A stretch of DNA of 64,000 nt from CAZJJK01 sp964546285 (GCA_964546285.1 CAZJJK010000001.1:67227-131226); one strand, 5' to 3'. Counted from the first letter of the stretch, positions 17,504 through 27,637 are shown. Notes: a model not told the origin generated them from the sequence alone. A program made the numbers and translations.

Positions 17504-17958
17504 ACGATGATCCTCTCCTTCCTGGTTTCCCGCACAATTTCCTCCTGTCGCCGAAGCATCGGCCTATCTGGATCATTATCCTCATGATCCATTCCATCAA
17601 GATGCAAAAGCCCATGAACAATCAAACGTCTCAATTCCTCATCTACTTCCACATTAAAATAGTCGGCATTTTTTCTAAGCGTATCCATTGATATGACGAT
17701 ATCACCCGCCACAAACCTAGTACCACATTGACTATCAACAAAAGAGCCGCCATCGCTAAAGGATAAAACATCCGTCGCTTCGTCTAATCCGCGATACCGT
17801 GCGTTCAGTTCCCGAATATTTTGATCACCGCAAAGCAAAATAGACACATCCCAATTATCTTTTCCTAATATGCGTAAAATAAGCTCAACGTACGCGCATA
17901 ATCTATCAACAAAGCCCGCCTCGCTGGCGTCTTCGCTAATTATATCAACACGATTCAT
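17500..17958 (-). CDS. ybeY: endoribonuclease YbeY (16S rRNA maturation)
   Basis: A 152-residue metalloprotein with the diagnostic HGLLHLDGMDHE (Hx3Hx5H zinc site) near residue 115 and the upstream NARYRGLDEATDVLSF block. YbeY takes part in 16S rRNA 3' end processing and late 30S quality control. The ATG shares one base with the stop of the HD-domain gene (TAATG), and its stop overlaps corC. Order phoH, HD protein, ybeY, corC follows a widely conserved gene string. Confidence 0.96.
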   Translation of the reverse strand: MNRVDIISEDASEAGFVDRLCAYVELILRILGKDNWDVSILLCGDQNIRELNARYRGLDEATDVLSFSDGGSFVDSQCGTRFVAGDIVISMDTLRKNADYFNVEVDEELRRLIVHGLLHLDGMDHEDNDPDRPMLRRQEEIVRETRKERIIV

Positions 17959-20162
17959 TATGGAGCCTCTTTCACCTTTGGATACTCTATCCTATTGTGA
18001 AAATATCCCGCTAAAACACGCGCGAAAGCCTTCTTTATCAATTCAAGATCTCGGAATGTTAATTCCGACTCCGAAAGTTGACCCTGACTGAATTTTCCCA
18101 TGATGATTTCTTGTATAAACTTTTCCATCTTAGCCATAGTCGGTTTTTTAAGGCTCCGTATAGCCGCTTCAACGGAATCGGCTAACATCACCACGGCTGA
18201 TTCTCTTGTCCTAGGCGGATTACCCGGATAGGAGAAATCATCCGGCTTAACCTGATCTTCCCTTTTAAGCGCTTCGTTATAAAACCAAGTAATTACAGAG
18301 TTGCCATGATGTTCGGAAATTATATCGATCAGGACCTGTGGCAGACGCAAACTTCTCGCTTTTTCTATACCGAGTTTAACATGGCTTCTAATAACAGTGG
18401 CTGATAAACGCGGCGCCAATTCCTCATGTTTATTATAGGCCGCTTGATTCTCTATAAAATACTCAGGCTGGTCTATCTTGCCGATGTCATGATAATAGCC
18501 GCCAACCCGCGCTAAAAGCGCGTCCGCTCCTATTTCCTGACAAGCCGATTCAGCCAGATTCGCCACCATCACGGAATGGCTATATGTCCCTGGAGCGACA
18601 GTCAACAAGCGTTTTAATATTGGCGCGTTCAGATCCGATAATTCCGTAAGTCTAAATGTCGTGGCGGCGTTAAGCGCTTGTTCAAGCAGCGGAAGCAAAC
18701 CCAACACCAATAAAGTACCGACAAGGCCATTAAAGGCCGCCCAAAAAAGTATGGAAGGATAGACCGATACCGCGGCTTCTTGCCAAAACAATAAAATTAT
18801 CGCCAAAAATATATGGACAACAGCTAGAAGAGCTCCCGCCTTCAATAGATCCATCCGCTTTTCAACACCGCGAAGCATAAAGGCCCCTGATGCGCCAGAC
18901 AACACGGCAAATACGAATGAAGCTGGATCAAATAAACCAGCGACATAGGCGGCTAAGGGGAAGCTAACGATTACGGCTACAGCTACACGCGGATTCATTA
19001 GGACAGCGCAAATCATGGCGAATAAAGCGGTTGGGACATAAACGGCGCGCAAAGCGGAGCTGGAAGCGAAGAATAGATCAATTAAGGCGACAATGAGGAT
19101 ATAAAGCGGCGCCGCGGCCGCCAACACATAAATTTCTTCTTGATTTAAGCTTCGCCCGGCCATACGCGGTCCAGCCAAAAATAGGGCAACGCCAAGGATT
19201 ATCAATAACAAGCCAACGATAGCTAGACCTCGGTTCACACTATCATCAACCTCTGCCGTCCCCAACGCTTGAAGTTTTACTATATCAGCCTCCGTCACGA
19301 CAAAACCCTTACGAACTATTGATTCTCCTTGCTCAATACGCTTAAGAACAGGTTTGGCTTTTTCGGAAGCTAACAAACGCCTTTTGTCGGTTTCCTCAGG
19401 AGAATAAAAAACATTTTCCACAATAAACGCTTGAAGCAGACTGGAGGCTACGCTCTTAAAAGTTGAAGGATATTCCCCGTTCGCGACAAGAACATCGATC
19501 CTGGCCGATATACCATTAAGCGTCATCACACTATTTTTTTCGTAATTTTCCGTGAGAGATCCGCCATTATGCGGCCTTATCAATTCAACGCTTGAGGATA
19601 TTGTTGTCAGAGCCTCCTCTGGCAAAGACCAAATACCTTCTTCATATAGCTTTTCCAAAACTGAACGCAACTGATCTAACGAACGTAAATCACCAGTACC
19701 ACGAAATAGCGCGATAAGCGTTTCAGTATCAAAATATCCGGGAAAGTCACGCCTCAATCGCTCAGCGAAGGCCGCTGGACCTATATCGCTTTCAAGAAGT
19801 TCAGAAACCCGTTCAGAAAAGGAAATGAACTGTGAAATGGCATGTCTGCTCGTTTCCGCCGATAAAACAAACACCGCCGGAACCTGAGCTTGGAGAGCTT
19901 CCAGCCCTAAACGTGTAGCTTCCTCATCGACATAGGAGACAGGCCGATCGGCGACAACATCGCGTTCAGCCACCTTACCCGCCTCAAAGTCGTCATAAAT
20001 TCTTTGCAAGCGATTTTTAGCGCCGGCGTTGCCAACAGAGATAACGCAAACCACAAGAAAGGCGCCCGCCACAACTAGGCTTGGTCCTCGCCGAACCTTT
20101 GGAAGCGCTAAAGAGCCAAACCAGGGCAGCCTGGAGCTTTCTTTATTCCGTCTCGCGTTCAT
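17958..20162 (-). CDS. 7TM-HD family phosphohydrolase (PgpH-like c-di-AMP phosphodiesterase)
   Basis: A 734-residue membrane protein: an N-terminal helix (LVVAGAFLVVCVISVG), a large extracytoplasmic 7TMR-HDED region (about 50-320), seven transmembrane helices (about 325-500) and a cytoplasmic HD domain (about 520-715). The HD motif is HDIGKID, with HSVMVANLAE upstream and SEHHGN downstream as metal ligands. Characterised relatives (PgpH) degrade cyclic di-AMP. It overlaps phoH by 20 bases and ybeY by one. The cyclic-di-AMP role is inferred from the family; no cyclase gene is in the window. Confidence 0.92.
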   Translation of the reverse strand: MNARRNKESSRLPWFGSLALPKVRRGPSLVVAGAFLVVCVISVGNAGAKNRLQRIYDDFEAGKVAERDVVADRPVSYVDEEATRLGLEALQAQVPAVFVLSAETSRHAISQFISFSERVSELLESDIGPAAFAERLRRDFPGYFDTETLIALFRGTGDLRSLDQLRSVLEKLYEEGIWSLPEEALTTISSSVELIRPHNGGSLTENYEKNSVMTLNGISARIDVLVANGEYPSTFKSVASSLLQAFIVENVFYSPEETDKRRLLASEKAKPVLKRIEQGESIVRKGFVVTEADIVKLQALGTAEVDDSVNRGLAIVGLLLIILGVALFLAGPRMAGRSLNQEEIYVLAAAAPLYILIVALIDLFFASSSALRAVYVPTALFAMICAVLMNPRVAVAVIVSFPLAAYVAGLFDPASFVFAVLSGASGAFMLRGVEKRMDLLKAGALLAVVHIFLAIILLFWQEAAVSVYPSILFWAAFNGLVGTLLVLGLLPLLEQALNAATTFRLTELSDLNAPILKRLLTVAPGTYSHSVMVANLAESACQEIGADALLARVGGYYHDIGKIDQPEYFIENQAAYNKHEELAPRLSATVIRSHVKLGIEKARSLRLPQVLIDIISEHHGNSVITWFYNEALKREDQVKPDDFSYPGNPPRTRESAVVMLADSVEAAIRSLKKPTMAKMEKFIQEIIMGKFSQGQLSESELTFRDLELIKKAFARVLAGYFHNRIEYPKVKEAP

Positions 20163-21090
20163 AAGCGTTTATAATTTTCTTGATAAGCGGATTTCGCACA
20201 ACATCCTTAGTATTTAGATAGGAAATATTCACGCCCTCTACATCAGTCAGCAATTTTATGGCATGAAGCAGTCCAGATTCCATTCGCCGAGGCAGATCTA
20301 CTTGAGTGACATCACCGGTAATTATTGCCTTTGAGCCTTCCCCAATCCGAGTTAGAAACATCTTCATCTGTTCTTTGGTTGTATTTTGAGCCTCATCTAG
20401 GATAATGACACAATCATTCAGGCTGCGTCCGCGCATATAAGCCAACGGAGCGATCTCTATCGTTCTAGCCTCATCCAACCTTCTTATCGTTTCATAAGGA
20501 AGTATAGTTTCCATAGCGTCATAAAGCGGTCTAAGGTATGGATTTATCTTTTGGGCTAAATCTCCGGGCAAAAAACCTAGGCTCTCGCCAGCTTCTACCA
20601 CGGGGCGGGTCAGTACCAGCTTACGTCGCCGTTTTGACAGCACATCCTTCAAGGCTTCGGCGACGGCTAAAAAGGTTTTACCCGTACCAGCTGGACCAAC
20701 GCAAAACACGATATCATGGCGGCGAATTGCTTGTATATATTTTACCTGATTAACGCCTCTAGGAAAGACTGGAGTAAACCCATGCGGCACCTTGATCACC
20801 GAATCCTGAAACATCGCTTCCTGCGAGCGGGTTTCAGGGTCACTTAAGCCCTCAATAATGGTCTTTATATAATCGGGAGAAGCTTCTTCACCCTGCCTAA
20901 CGATTTGAGCGATGCGATCAATTACATCTTTAAACAGGAGATCCACATTGTGCGGCGCGTCATCAAAGTATAATTCGTTGCCTCTCGCCGCTACCTTCCC
21001 CCCAAGGGCGCTTTCAATGAGTTTTAGATTTTCATCGTTGGCGCCGCATACCCCGCTGAGGATTTCCGCGTTTTCTAAGACGATAGTCAA
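20143..21090 (-). CDS. phoH: PhoH-family ATPase
   Basis: A 315-residue YbeZ/PhoL-type P-loop ATPase with GPAGTGKTFLAVAEAL, a Walker B VIILDEAQNTT and TGDVTQVDLP. These proteins work with YbeY in RNA metabolism; genetic neighbours here support that pairing. Translation appears to begin at TTG 21090, as no in-frame ATG or GTG lies in the leader, and a small hairpin and a GGACGTCC palindrome sit directly upstream. It is the first gene of the 21090-14745 operon, with a good promoter at 21167-21195. Confidence 0.93.
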   Translation of the reverse strand: MTIVLENAEILSGVCGANDENLKLIESALGGKVAARGNELYFDDAPHNVDLLFKDVIDRIAQIVRQGEEASPDYIKTIIEGLSDPETRSQEAMFQDSVIKVPHGFTPVFPRGVNQVKYIQAIRRHDIVFCVGPAGTGKTFLAVAEALKDVLSKRRRKLVLTRPVVEAGESLGFLPGDLAQKINPYLRPLYDAMETILPYETIRRLDEARTIEIAPLAYMRGRSLNDCVIILDEAQNTTKEQMKMFLTRIGEGSKAIITGDVTQVDLPRRMESGLLHAIKLLTDVEGVNISYLNTKDVVRNPLIKKIINAYERETE

Positions 21091-21118
21091 CCGGACGTCC
21101 CATACGCCTTTGCGGCGT
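21091..21118 (-). promoter_or_regulatory. palindrome and hairpin at the phoH start region
   Basis: The leader next to the TTG start has an 8-base palindrome GGACGTCC (21093-21100) and a hairpin with 5-bp arms ACGCC/GGCGT around a 5-base loop (21104-21118). Together they could hide the initiation site. The structure is seen; regulation is a guess. Confidence 0.35.
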
Positions 21119-21166
21119 CATAAGATAGAATAACGAACCGGCTCTCTGGCCGTAACGTAGCTAAAG

Positions 21167-21195
21167 ATTTTAGCGGCACCCAAGAACTCCGTCAA
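21167..21195 (-). promoter_or_regulatory. sigma-70 promoter of phoH operon
   Basis: Minus-strand TTGACG (21195-21190), 17-base spacer, TAAAAT (21172-21167). Each hexamer matches the consensus at five of six positions. The leader to the TTG start is about 70 bases. Confidence 0.75.
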
Positions 21196-21331
21196 GATCG
21201 AAATCAAGAAGCGTAAAAATAATAGCGAAAAATCCTTGTCGCCATATTTTTCCGCTTTCTTAAGCGTAGAACCTGTTAAGATTTAAGAAATCAGCTTTAA
21301 TAAAGAAGCTCATCCTCTATTCTTAACCCCT

Positions 21332-24300
21332 TTACTTAAAAGCGAAACCATCCTTATCGTCTTTAATCTCCGTCTTAAATTCGCTAAAGGGAAGCCATTG
21401 GATTAAAAAAGACAGCGCGTTATTGAAACGATAAATTCTATTAACGTTGTCTAAATAAGGAGTTACTGAAAGTGAAAGCTTAGCGTTCCAATCTCCTAAA
21501 TAATGAGTGGCGGTAAAAGCCAAACTACGTAGTTTAAATCCAGACGCGCGTCTATCCGCCTCCCTAAAAAAATTGAATGATTTGAGCAGATCGATAAATA
21601 TGTTTTTTTCACCCGGTAATGACTGAATCCCAAAATCCAAAAAAGGAAGGTCTTGAATATAGCGATATAAGACAGAATTCTGTGACACCGATGAAAACGA
21701 TAAGTCTAGAAATTTATGAATTTTAAATGTTGATCCAAAGGTAAAACTCATTGTGGATTGGGTTACTCGAAGCAAATCCAAGCTTAATGAACTAGACAAA
21801 TCCAGAGACGCGGAAACACGATTTAGCCAAAATGGTTCTATCGCATCACTAAACTTATAGGAGAGTATCAAATTTTTTGGATGCAAGGCTTCAGAATCCA
21901 GCGAAAGACGCCACCCAAGATTTTGATCCCAATAATAGGAACGTGTTTTTGTAGCGTTAAATTGCGCGTTAAAAGTGTCAAGACTCAAGGAAGTCTCAAA
22001 ATTCGTAAATTCATTAATATCTGGGTTATAAACTACTTTTTGAGTAAGTGACTTTTTCGAATCAAAAATAATTTTTTCGTTGAGGCTTATCGGATTTAAT
22101 TTAAAAATGGAGCCTTTACTAACCGCGCCGATGCTTACGCTTGTCGTTGAAATACCGGCATTTATAGTAGATGAGAGAGAGAAACTTGTATCACGAGGCG
22201 GTAATTCGGCCTTTAGGTTTAGGGATTGAGTTTGGTCATAGATGAGAGCGGAAAAGTTAAATGACAGAGAATGAGAGCTGATAGACTCCTTGTCCCACGA
22301 TGGACCGGTTATTTCCCATTTGGGGACGCTTGCCGAACCGACGAAGGCCACTTCCGTTAGCTCGCCGCCAATAACGTAAGAAACGCTACTTGAACCCCAG
22401 GTCATATCACCAGAAAAGGGTTTTGAATTAAAACCGGCGCTAAGCGAGCTCTTGAAAAAAGTTAGACTATAATCTCGCTTTATTGCCGCCTCTCTTTCAC
22501 TCGGTGTATCATAGGCGGCAACCGAGTCGTTGAGATACGGATGCGTTTGCAATGAGGCATTGGCTTTCAGCGCTAGAGTAATATCCGCGAGTCCGTTGGA
22601 AGAAGCATAGTGCCCCGCTATCTCGCTTGATGCTTTCGCTGTAGTCAATACACTTGTAAAGCTGTCCCAACTCACAGCGTCTATGCTATTCACGCCATCC
22701 TGCCCGTTTGGAAAAAACGCGTCAAGCGTTAAACTTGGGGACAAAGAATAACTAAGATCCATCGATGCCGTTGGCGATACCCGTGATAAGTCAAACCGTT
22801 GGCTTAGGTCCGGCGGCTTTAGAATAGCGGCCGTTCCTGGCGCTCCCTTTTGTCCTTGCGTTACATCATTTTCTGGTTTTTTTTCATCAAAACTTTCGCC
22901 CCATGGTGATCGAGGCACGCCAAATCCAAAAAAATCATCCGCGGCTTCATCTTTTTTAGAAGCACCGTCTGCCACGGTATCTTTTTTTAATACCGATGAC
23001 CATGAATAGGGCTTACCTGAAATGGCCGAGGTAACTGAAATAATATTGAACTTATCGGGATAAAAAAAACTTCGATTGGGCGAATACTGACTGACGCTTT
23101 TATCATCCCCTTTACTAAAACTAAGAGAACTGGATGCGCTGGATACAGAAAATGCACTTATGTATGGCGCTAAATCCTTTATATCTGGGCGATATGAGGT
23201 AGAGATTTTCCACTGAAAGGTAGAGATTACCCCCGCGCTAGAATCCGCTGACTCAGCCGCCGCCCCCTGCTTAATAATATTGAACCAATCCATATTTTCT
23301 GAACGGTTTAAAAAATCCTGATCCACAAAAGGATCGGAATACAGAGGGAAAGACCAGCTAAACGGAAAAACCTCAGTTTTAAGGCTGCCCTCCGCCTTAA
23401 GCCTAAACCTAAAAGGATAACGTAGTGAAAAAACGGTAGAATAGTTCCAATCGCTGGAACCGTCCGCCGCGTATGGCGTATAGTTTACCCCAAGCTTGTT
23501 AACGGTACGGCTAAACGCGATTCCGGCGGACAGGCTTAAATCCCCAATTTGCCCTTCGCCTGGCCAATCCAGGGTAAAACCTAGATATGCGCCTAGATTC
23601 GCGTATATATCTATCAAAAGAGCCAATCGTTTCCCATCGTCGGGGCTAGCTTTACTTCCGCTTTTTCGTAGAAACAATCCATCCTGGACGGTATTTGGAC
23701 TCTCTTCGGTTTGTAATATCTTCATAATAGAACTTTCTGACTTAGTTGCCGGTTTTGGTTTCCCTAAAATATAACTTGTCGTTTGAACATAGGAACCGAC
23801 CCTGGGTCTATAGCCAAGAACTGGATGAAAGATAAGTTCATCCCCGGGCAGATAAAAAAAAGGTATATACAGAAGAGGTATCTCGCCTACCTTAAGGACG
23901 GCGTTTGACACGGCCCATTCAGAGCTTGGCAGCAACCAAATTCGGGACGCCTCAAGCGACCAATAGACATCTTTTTCCGCGGCGGTACGTATTTCGGCGT
24001 CTCCAAGTATCGTAACATCATCGCCGGTTTTAGCGATAATATCTCCCTTAAATATATAGGCGACACTCTCACCTTTTTGGCTTTTTTCAGAAGCCCCGCT
24101 AAGGAAAACGCCGGTAAAATCGTTTAGATCGATGTTTAACGATTGGCCGCGAAATATTTCGGCTGAGGCGGAGCCGCTCTGAGAATATTCCACATCGCCA
24201 TAAGCGCTGACACTGTTTTTTGTTCGGTTGTAAATGATTTCGTCCGCTTTTATCCTATGGGTCGTTTCCCCGTCCTTAAGGCTTACAACCACCGCGCCAG

Positions 24301-24715
24301 AAAGCCGCGCGTAATCTTCTCCCACAGCTTCCAAACTAAAGTATTCAGTTGAATGCGCGCTCTCAACAACTATGGAAAGACCTTCATTCTCCGTTTTTTT
24401 CACAGCTGCCTGGGCGGAAAGCCCAAAATGAGCGCGTAAACGGGTGCTTAGGTTTTCTTTTGTGCCGGATTCATCCAAACCCAGATCACGACACCAAGCA
24501 AGCAATTCCTGAAAGGTGGCTGTACGTATATCTAAATCCAAACGGCGCTCTTCATCGCTAATCAAGTCCGCCGCCATAGCGTCTTCGCTTGATTCACGTA
24601 AAGGCGCCTCTGTCTCCGCTGTTTCTTCTTGGCCGAAGACCCCTTGAGAAAACGCGAAAACCAGCGCCAGGCTTATAGCACATAGCCGCGTTAAACCAAG
24701 GTAAGACCGTCTCAT
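21332..24715 (-). CDS. lptD: LptD/OstA-like outer-membrane assembly protein with SAP-like segment
   Basis: An 1127-residue protein with signal peptide (about 1-28), a helical segment resembling a SAP motif (about 66-98), an OstA/LptA-like beta-jellyroll region (about 110-265, around AYGDVEYSQSGSASA and GDAEIRTA), the conserved IPLLYIPFFYLPGD stretch, and a long C-terminal region of alternating aromatic-ended strands suited to a beta-barrel. In LPS-bearing bacteria LptD inserts LPS; treponemes lack classical LPS, so the cargo here is unknown. Its ATG overlaps the uvrA stop by four bases, an odd functional pairing. It is longer than enterobacterial LptD (about 780). Confidence 0.85.
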   Translation of the reverse strand: MRRSYLGLTRLCAISLALVFAFSQGVFGQEETAETEAPLRESSEDAMAADLISDEERRLDLDIRTATFQELLAWCRDLGLDESGTKENLSTRLRAHFGLSAQAAVKKTENEGLSIVVESAHSTEYFSLEAVGEDYARLSGAVVVSLKDGETTHRIKADEIIYNRTKNSVSAYGDVEYSQSGSASAEIFRGQSLNIDLNDFTGVFLSGASEKSQKGESVAYIFKGDIIAKTGDDVTILGDAEIRTAAEKDVYWSLEASRIWLLPSSEWAVSNAVLKVGEIPLLYIPFFYLPGDELIFHPVLGYRPRVGSYVQTTSYILGKPKPATKSESSIMKILQTEESPNTVQDGLFLRKSGSKASPDDGKRLALLIDIYANLGAYLGFTLDWPGEGQIGDLSLSAGIAFSRTVNKLGVNYTPYAADGSSDWNYSTVFSLRYPFRFRLKAEGSLKTEVFPFSWSFPLYSDPFVDQDFLNRSENMDWFNIIKQGAAAESADSSAGVISTFQWKISTSYRPDIKDLAPYISAFSVSSASSSLSFSKGDDKSVSQYSPNRSFFYPDKFNIISVTSAISGKPYSWSSVLKKDTVADGASKKDEAADDFFGFGVPRSPWGESFDEKKPENDVTQGQKGAPGTAAILKPPDLSQRFDLSRVSPTASMDLSYSLSPSLTLDAFFPNGQDGVNSIDAVSWDSFTSVLTTAKASSEIAGHYASSNGLADITLALKANASLQTHPYLNDSVAAYDTPSEREAAIKRDYSLTFFKSSLSAGFNSKPFSGDMTWGSSSVSYVIGGELTEVAFVGSASVPKWEITGPSWDKESISSHSLSFNFSALIYDQTQSLNLKAELPPRDTSFSLSSTINAGISTTSVSIGAVSKGSIFKLNPISLNEKIIFDSKKSLTQKVVYNPDINEFTNFETSLSLDTFNAQFNATKTRSYYWDQNLGWRLSLDSEALHPKNLILSYKFSDAIEPFWLNRVSASLDLSSSLSLDLLRVTQSTMSFTFGSTFKIHKFLDLSFSSVSQNSVLYRYIQDLPFLDFGIQSLPGEKNIFIDLLKSFNFFREADRRASGFKLRSLAFTATHYLGDWNAKLSLSVTPYLDNVNRIYRFNNALSFLIQWLPFSEFKTEIKDDKDGFAFK

Positions 24716-27540
24716 GTCTGTTTATCCAAAACGGGCTTGAGATAGTGTCCGGTGTATGAATGCGGATATTGGGCAAGCTGCTCCGGTGTGCCGGATATAA
24801 TCAGATGCCCTCCCCGTTCACCACCTTCCGGCCCTAGATCGATCACTCGGTCGGCTTGAGCGATAACATCCAGGTTGTGCTCTATCATCACAACCGTATT
24901 TCCCGTATCCGTTAAACGTTGAATAACATCCATAAGCTGTTTAACATCGGCGAAATGAAGCCCAGTTGTCGGTTCATCCAGAAAATAAAGGGTTTTCCCC
25001 GTAGATCTTTTTGATAGCTCCAGCGACAACTTAACCCGTTGGGCTTCTCCTCCGGATAAGGTCAAGGCCGACTGTCCTAATTTGATATATCCTAAACCGA
25101 CCGAAAGGAGCGTTTCTAGTTTTCGCGCGATATTAGGAATTACGGCGAAAAACCCAGCGGCTTCCTCTATGGTCATATCCAAGACCTCAGCGATATTTTT
25201 CCCCTTATACCTGATCTCCAGCGTTTCGCGATTAAAACGTTTGCCGTGACAAACATCGCAAGTTATATACACATCCGGAAGAAAATTCATTTCAATCTTT
25301 ATCGTTCCGTCGCCCTGGCAATTTTCGCAGCGCCCGCCCTTAACATTAAACGAAAAACGCCCAGCTTTATACGCTCTGATTTTAGCTTCCGGTAAACTCG
25401 CGAATAGATCGCGAATTCCACTAAAAACGCCAACGTAGGTCGCGGGATTAGAGCGCGGCGTTCGACCTATCGGACTTTGATCTATATTGATCACCTTATC
25501 CAAATACTGAATACCATCCAAACTATCATAGGCGCCTTCCGGTCTATTTCCCCGCAGCAGTTTATTGGCGACCGCGGGATAAAGAATATCCTCTAATAAG
25601 GTTGATTTTCCTGAGCCGGATACTCCTGTTACGCAGGTGAAGGCGCCTAACGGTATCTCTATATCAATCCCCTTGAGGTTGTGCTCCCTGGCTCCACGAA
25701 GAATTAACGCTTTTCCATTTCCCGTGCGTCTTTTCTTCGGAACCTCCATAAATAAATTTCCAGCTAAATAACGGCCGGTCACACTCTCGGGGTTATTCAT
25801 AATTTCGTTTGGACTACCCTTTGCGACCACCTCCCCGCCATGAACGCCGGCGCCAGGCCCAAGATCCACAATATAGTCGGCTGTACGCAGGGTCTGCTCG
25901 TCATGCTCAACTACAATAACCGTATTGCCTATATCACGTAAATAAATAAGCGTATCTATCAAACGTTGATTATCGCGTTGGTGCAGGCCGATAGAAGGCT
26001 CGTCCAATATATAAAGCACGCCAACTAAGCTTGATCCAATTTGAGTCGCTAAACGAATACGCTGGGCCTCGCCCCCTGATAGAGTCGCCGCCTTACGTTC
26101 CAAGGTGAGGTAATCAAGACCCACATTTTTCATAAAGCCCAAACGAGCGACTATTTCTTTAATAATCTGGTCCGCTATCCGCCTATCGGTTTCACTGAAT
26201 ACCGCTTCTTGAAAGAAAGACAAGCTGTCCGCTACCGATAAATTAGATAGCTCCCATATATTTCTGCCAGCGACGCTTACGGCCAGAGCTTCCGGCCTGA
26301 GCCGCTTGCCGCCACAGCTGCCGCATGGCTTTTGACTCATATATTTCTCAAGCCATTCCTTAATGCCGGGCGATTGGGTTTCACGATAGCGGCGTTTTAA
26401 GTCTTCAAGAATCCCTGGAAATTTAGACTTAAACTCAAATTTACCCGTTTTATCGCGATTCTCATACACCATTTCTATAGGCTCATCGCTGCCGTATAGA
26501 ATAGCGTTCATGACTCGTTTGGGCAATTTCTCAAAGGGCGTATCCAAACTAAAACGATAATATTTCGCTAAGCTTTCAAAACGGCTACGCTGCCAGGCGG
26601 CTTCTGGATTATACGGTATAGCCCCGCCTTCATTAAATGAAAGCGAGGGATCTGGGATAACCAGAGTGGGATCAAATTCCAACTTCAATCCTAAACCGGC
26701 GCATTCCGGACAGGCGCCAAAAGGATTGTTGAAAGAGAATAATCTTGGTTGAAGTTCTGGAATGGATATACCGCATAATGGGCAGGCGGCTTTTTGGCTA
26801 AAAAAATATTCCTCGTCACCAGCGTCGTTTTGCCTTATGACAACCAGCAAGCCGTCTGACGCGCCTACCGCCGCTTCCACCGATTCAGCTAAGCGGCCGC
26901 GCCCTTCTGCCTTAATGATCAAACGATCCACGACAAGTTCAATTGTATGTTTCTTTTGTTTATCTAGTTGTATATCGTCATCCAGAGATAGCATTTCCCC
27001 GTCTATTCGAGCTCTGACATAGCCCGCCTTACGAGCATCTTCCAATATTTTATGGTGTTCTCCCTTTTTTCCGCGAACCGTTGGCGATAGGATCTGAATT
27101 TTAGTATCTGGAGGCCAATCCATAATTGTATCAATAATTTGATCTAGTGGCTGTTCCTTAATGGTTCTGCCGCAGTTAGGGCAATGAGGGACACCTATAC
27201 GGGCATAAAGCAAACGATAATAATCATATATTTCCGTGACGGTACCGACCGTTGATCTTGGATTTTTATGTGTGGTTTTCTGTTCAATAGAAATAGCCGG
27301 TGAAAGCCCTTCAATATAATCCAAATCCGGTTTATCCATACGCCCAAGAAATTGCCGGGCATAGGCCGATAAACTCTCAACATAACGCCGTTGACCTTCG
27401 GCAAAAATGGTATCAAAGGCCAATGAGCTTTTTCCCGAACCGGATAAACCGGAAATGACGATTAGCTTGTCCCTAGGCAGCTCAATATCGATATTTTTAA
27501 GATTATGTTCCCGAGCGCCTTTAATGATGATCTTTTCCAT
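24712..27540 (-). CDS. uvrA: excinuclease ABC subunit A
   Basis: A 942-residue UvrA counted from the ATG at 27540 (MEKIIIKGAREHNLKNI); the in-frame ATG nine bases upstream lies at or before the predicted transcription start. It has two ABC ATPase modules with Walker A GLSGSGKSS and GVSGSGKST, two LSGGEAQR signatures, and zinc modules CPNC...CPLC and CENC...CDVC. It is the damage-sensing subunit of nucleotide-excision repair. No ribosome-binding site precedes the start, and a promoter at 27550-27578 would start transcription only two or three bases before the ATG. It is followed by lptD with an ATGA overlap. Confidence 0.98.
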   Translation of the reverse strand: MEKIIIKGAREHNLKNIDIELPRDKLIVISGLSGSGKSSLAFDTIFAEGQRRYVESLSAYARQFLGRMDKPDLDYIEGLSPAISIEQKTTHKNPRSTVGTVTEIYDYYRLLYARIGVPHCPNCGRTIKEQPLDQIIDTIMDWPPDTKIQILSPTVRGKKGEHHKILEDARKAGYVRARIDGEMLSLDDDIQLDKQKKHTIELVVDRLIIKAEGRGRLAESVEAAVGASDGLLVVIRQNDAGDEEYFFSQKAACPLCGISIPELQPRLFSFNNPFGACPECAGLGLKLEFDPTLVIPDPSLSFNEGGAIPYNPEAAWQRSRFESLAKYYRFSLDTPFEKLPKRVMNAILYGSDEPIEMVYENRDKTGKFEFKSKFPGILEDLKRRYRETQSPGIKEWLEKYMSQKPCGSCGGKRLRPEALAVSVAGRNIWELSNLSVADSLSFFQEAVFSETDRRIADQIIKEIVARLGFMKNVGLDYLTLERKAATLSGGEAQRIRLATQIGSSLVGVLYILDEPSIGLHQRDNQRLIDTLIYLRDIGNTVIVVEHDEQTLRTADYIVDLGPGAGVHGGEVVAKGSPNEIMNNPESVTGRYLAGNLFMEVPKKRRTGNGKALILRGAREHNLKGIDIEIPLGAFTCVTGVSGSGKSTLLEDILYPAVANKLLRGNRPEGAYDSLDGIQYLDKVINIDQSPIGRTPRSNPATYVGVFSGIRDLFASLPEAKIRAYKAGRFSFNVKGGRCENCQGDGTIKIEMNFLPDVYITCDVCHGKRFNRETLEIRYKGKNIAEVLDMTIEEAAGFFAVIPNIARKLETLLSVGLGYIKLGQSALTLSGGEAQRVKLSLELSKRSTGKTLYFLDEPTTGLHFADVKQLMDVIQRLTDTGNTVVMIEHNLDVIAQADRVIDLGPEGGERGGHLIISGTPEQLAQYPHSYTGHYLKPVLDKQT

Positions 27541-27549
27541 GAGAAACAT

Positions 27550-27578
27550 AGCATACCCTGACCGATAAGGCCGGACAA
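27550..27578 (-). promoter_or_regulatory. putative uvrA promoter (near-leaderless)
   Basis: Minus-strand TTGTCC (27578-27573), 17-base spacer, TATGCT (27555-27550). Each hexamer matches four of six consensus positions. The start point would fall near 27543, leaving almost no leader before the uvrA ATG at 27540. Confidence 0.45.
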
Positions 27579-27637
27579 GTCCCTAGAGCCCAAAATTCAG
27601 TCTTTTTACTTAATATTTGTATAGCTCAGCCCTGTCC

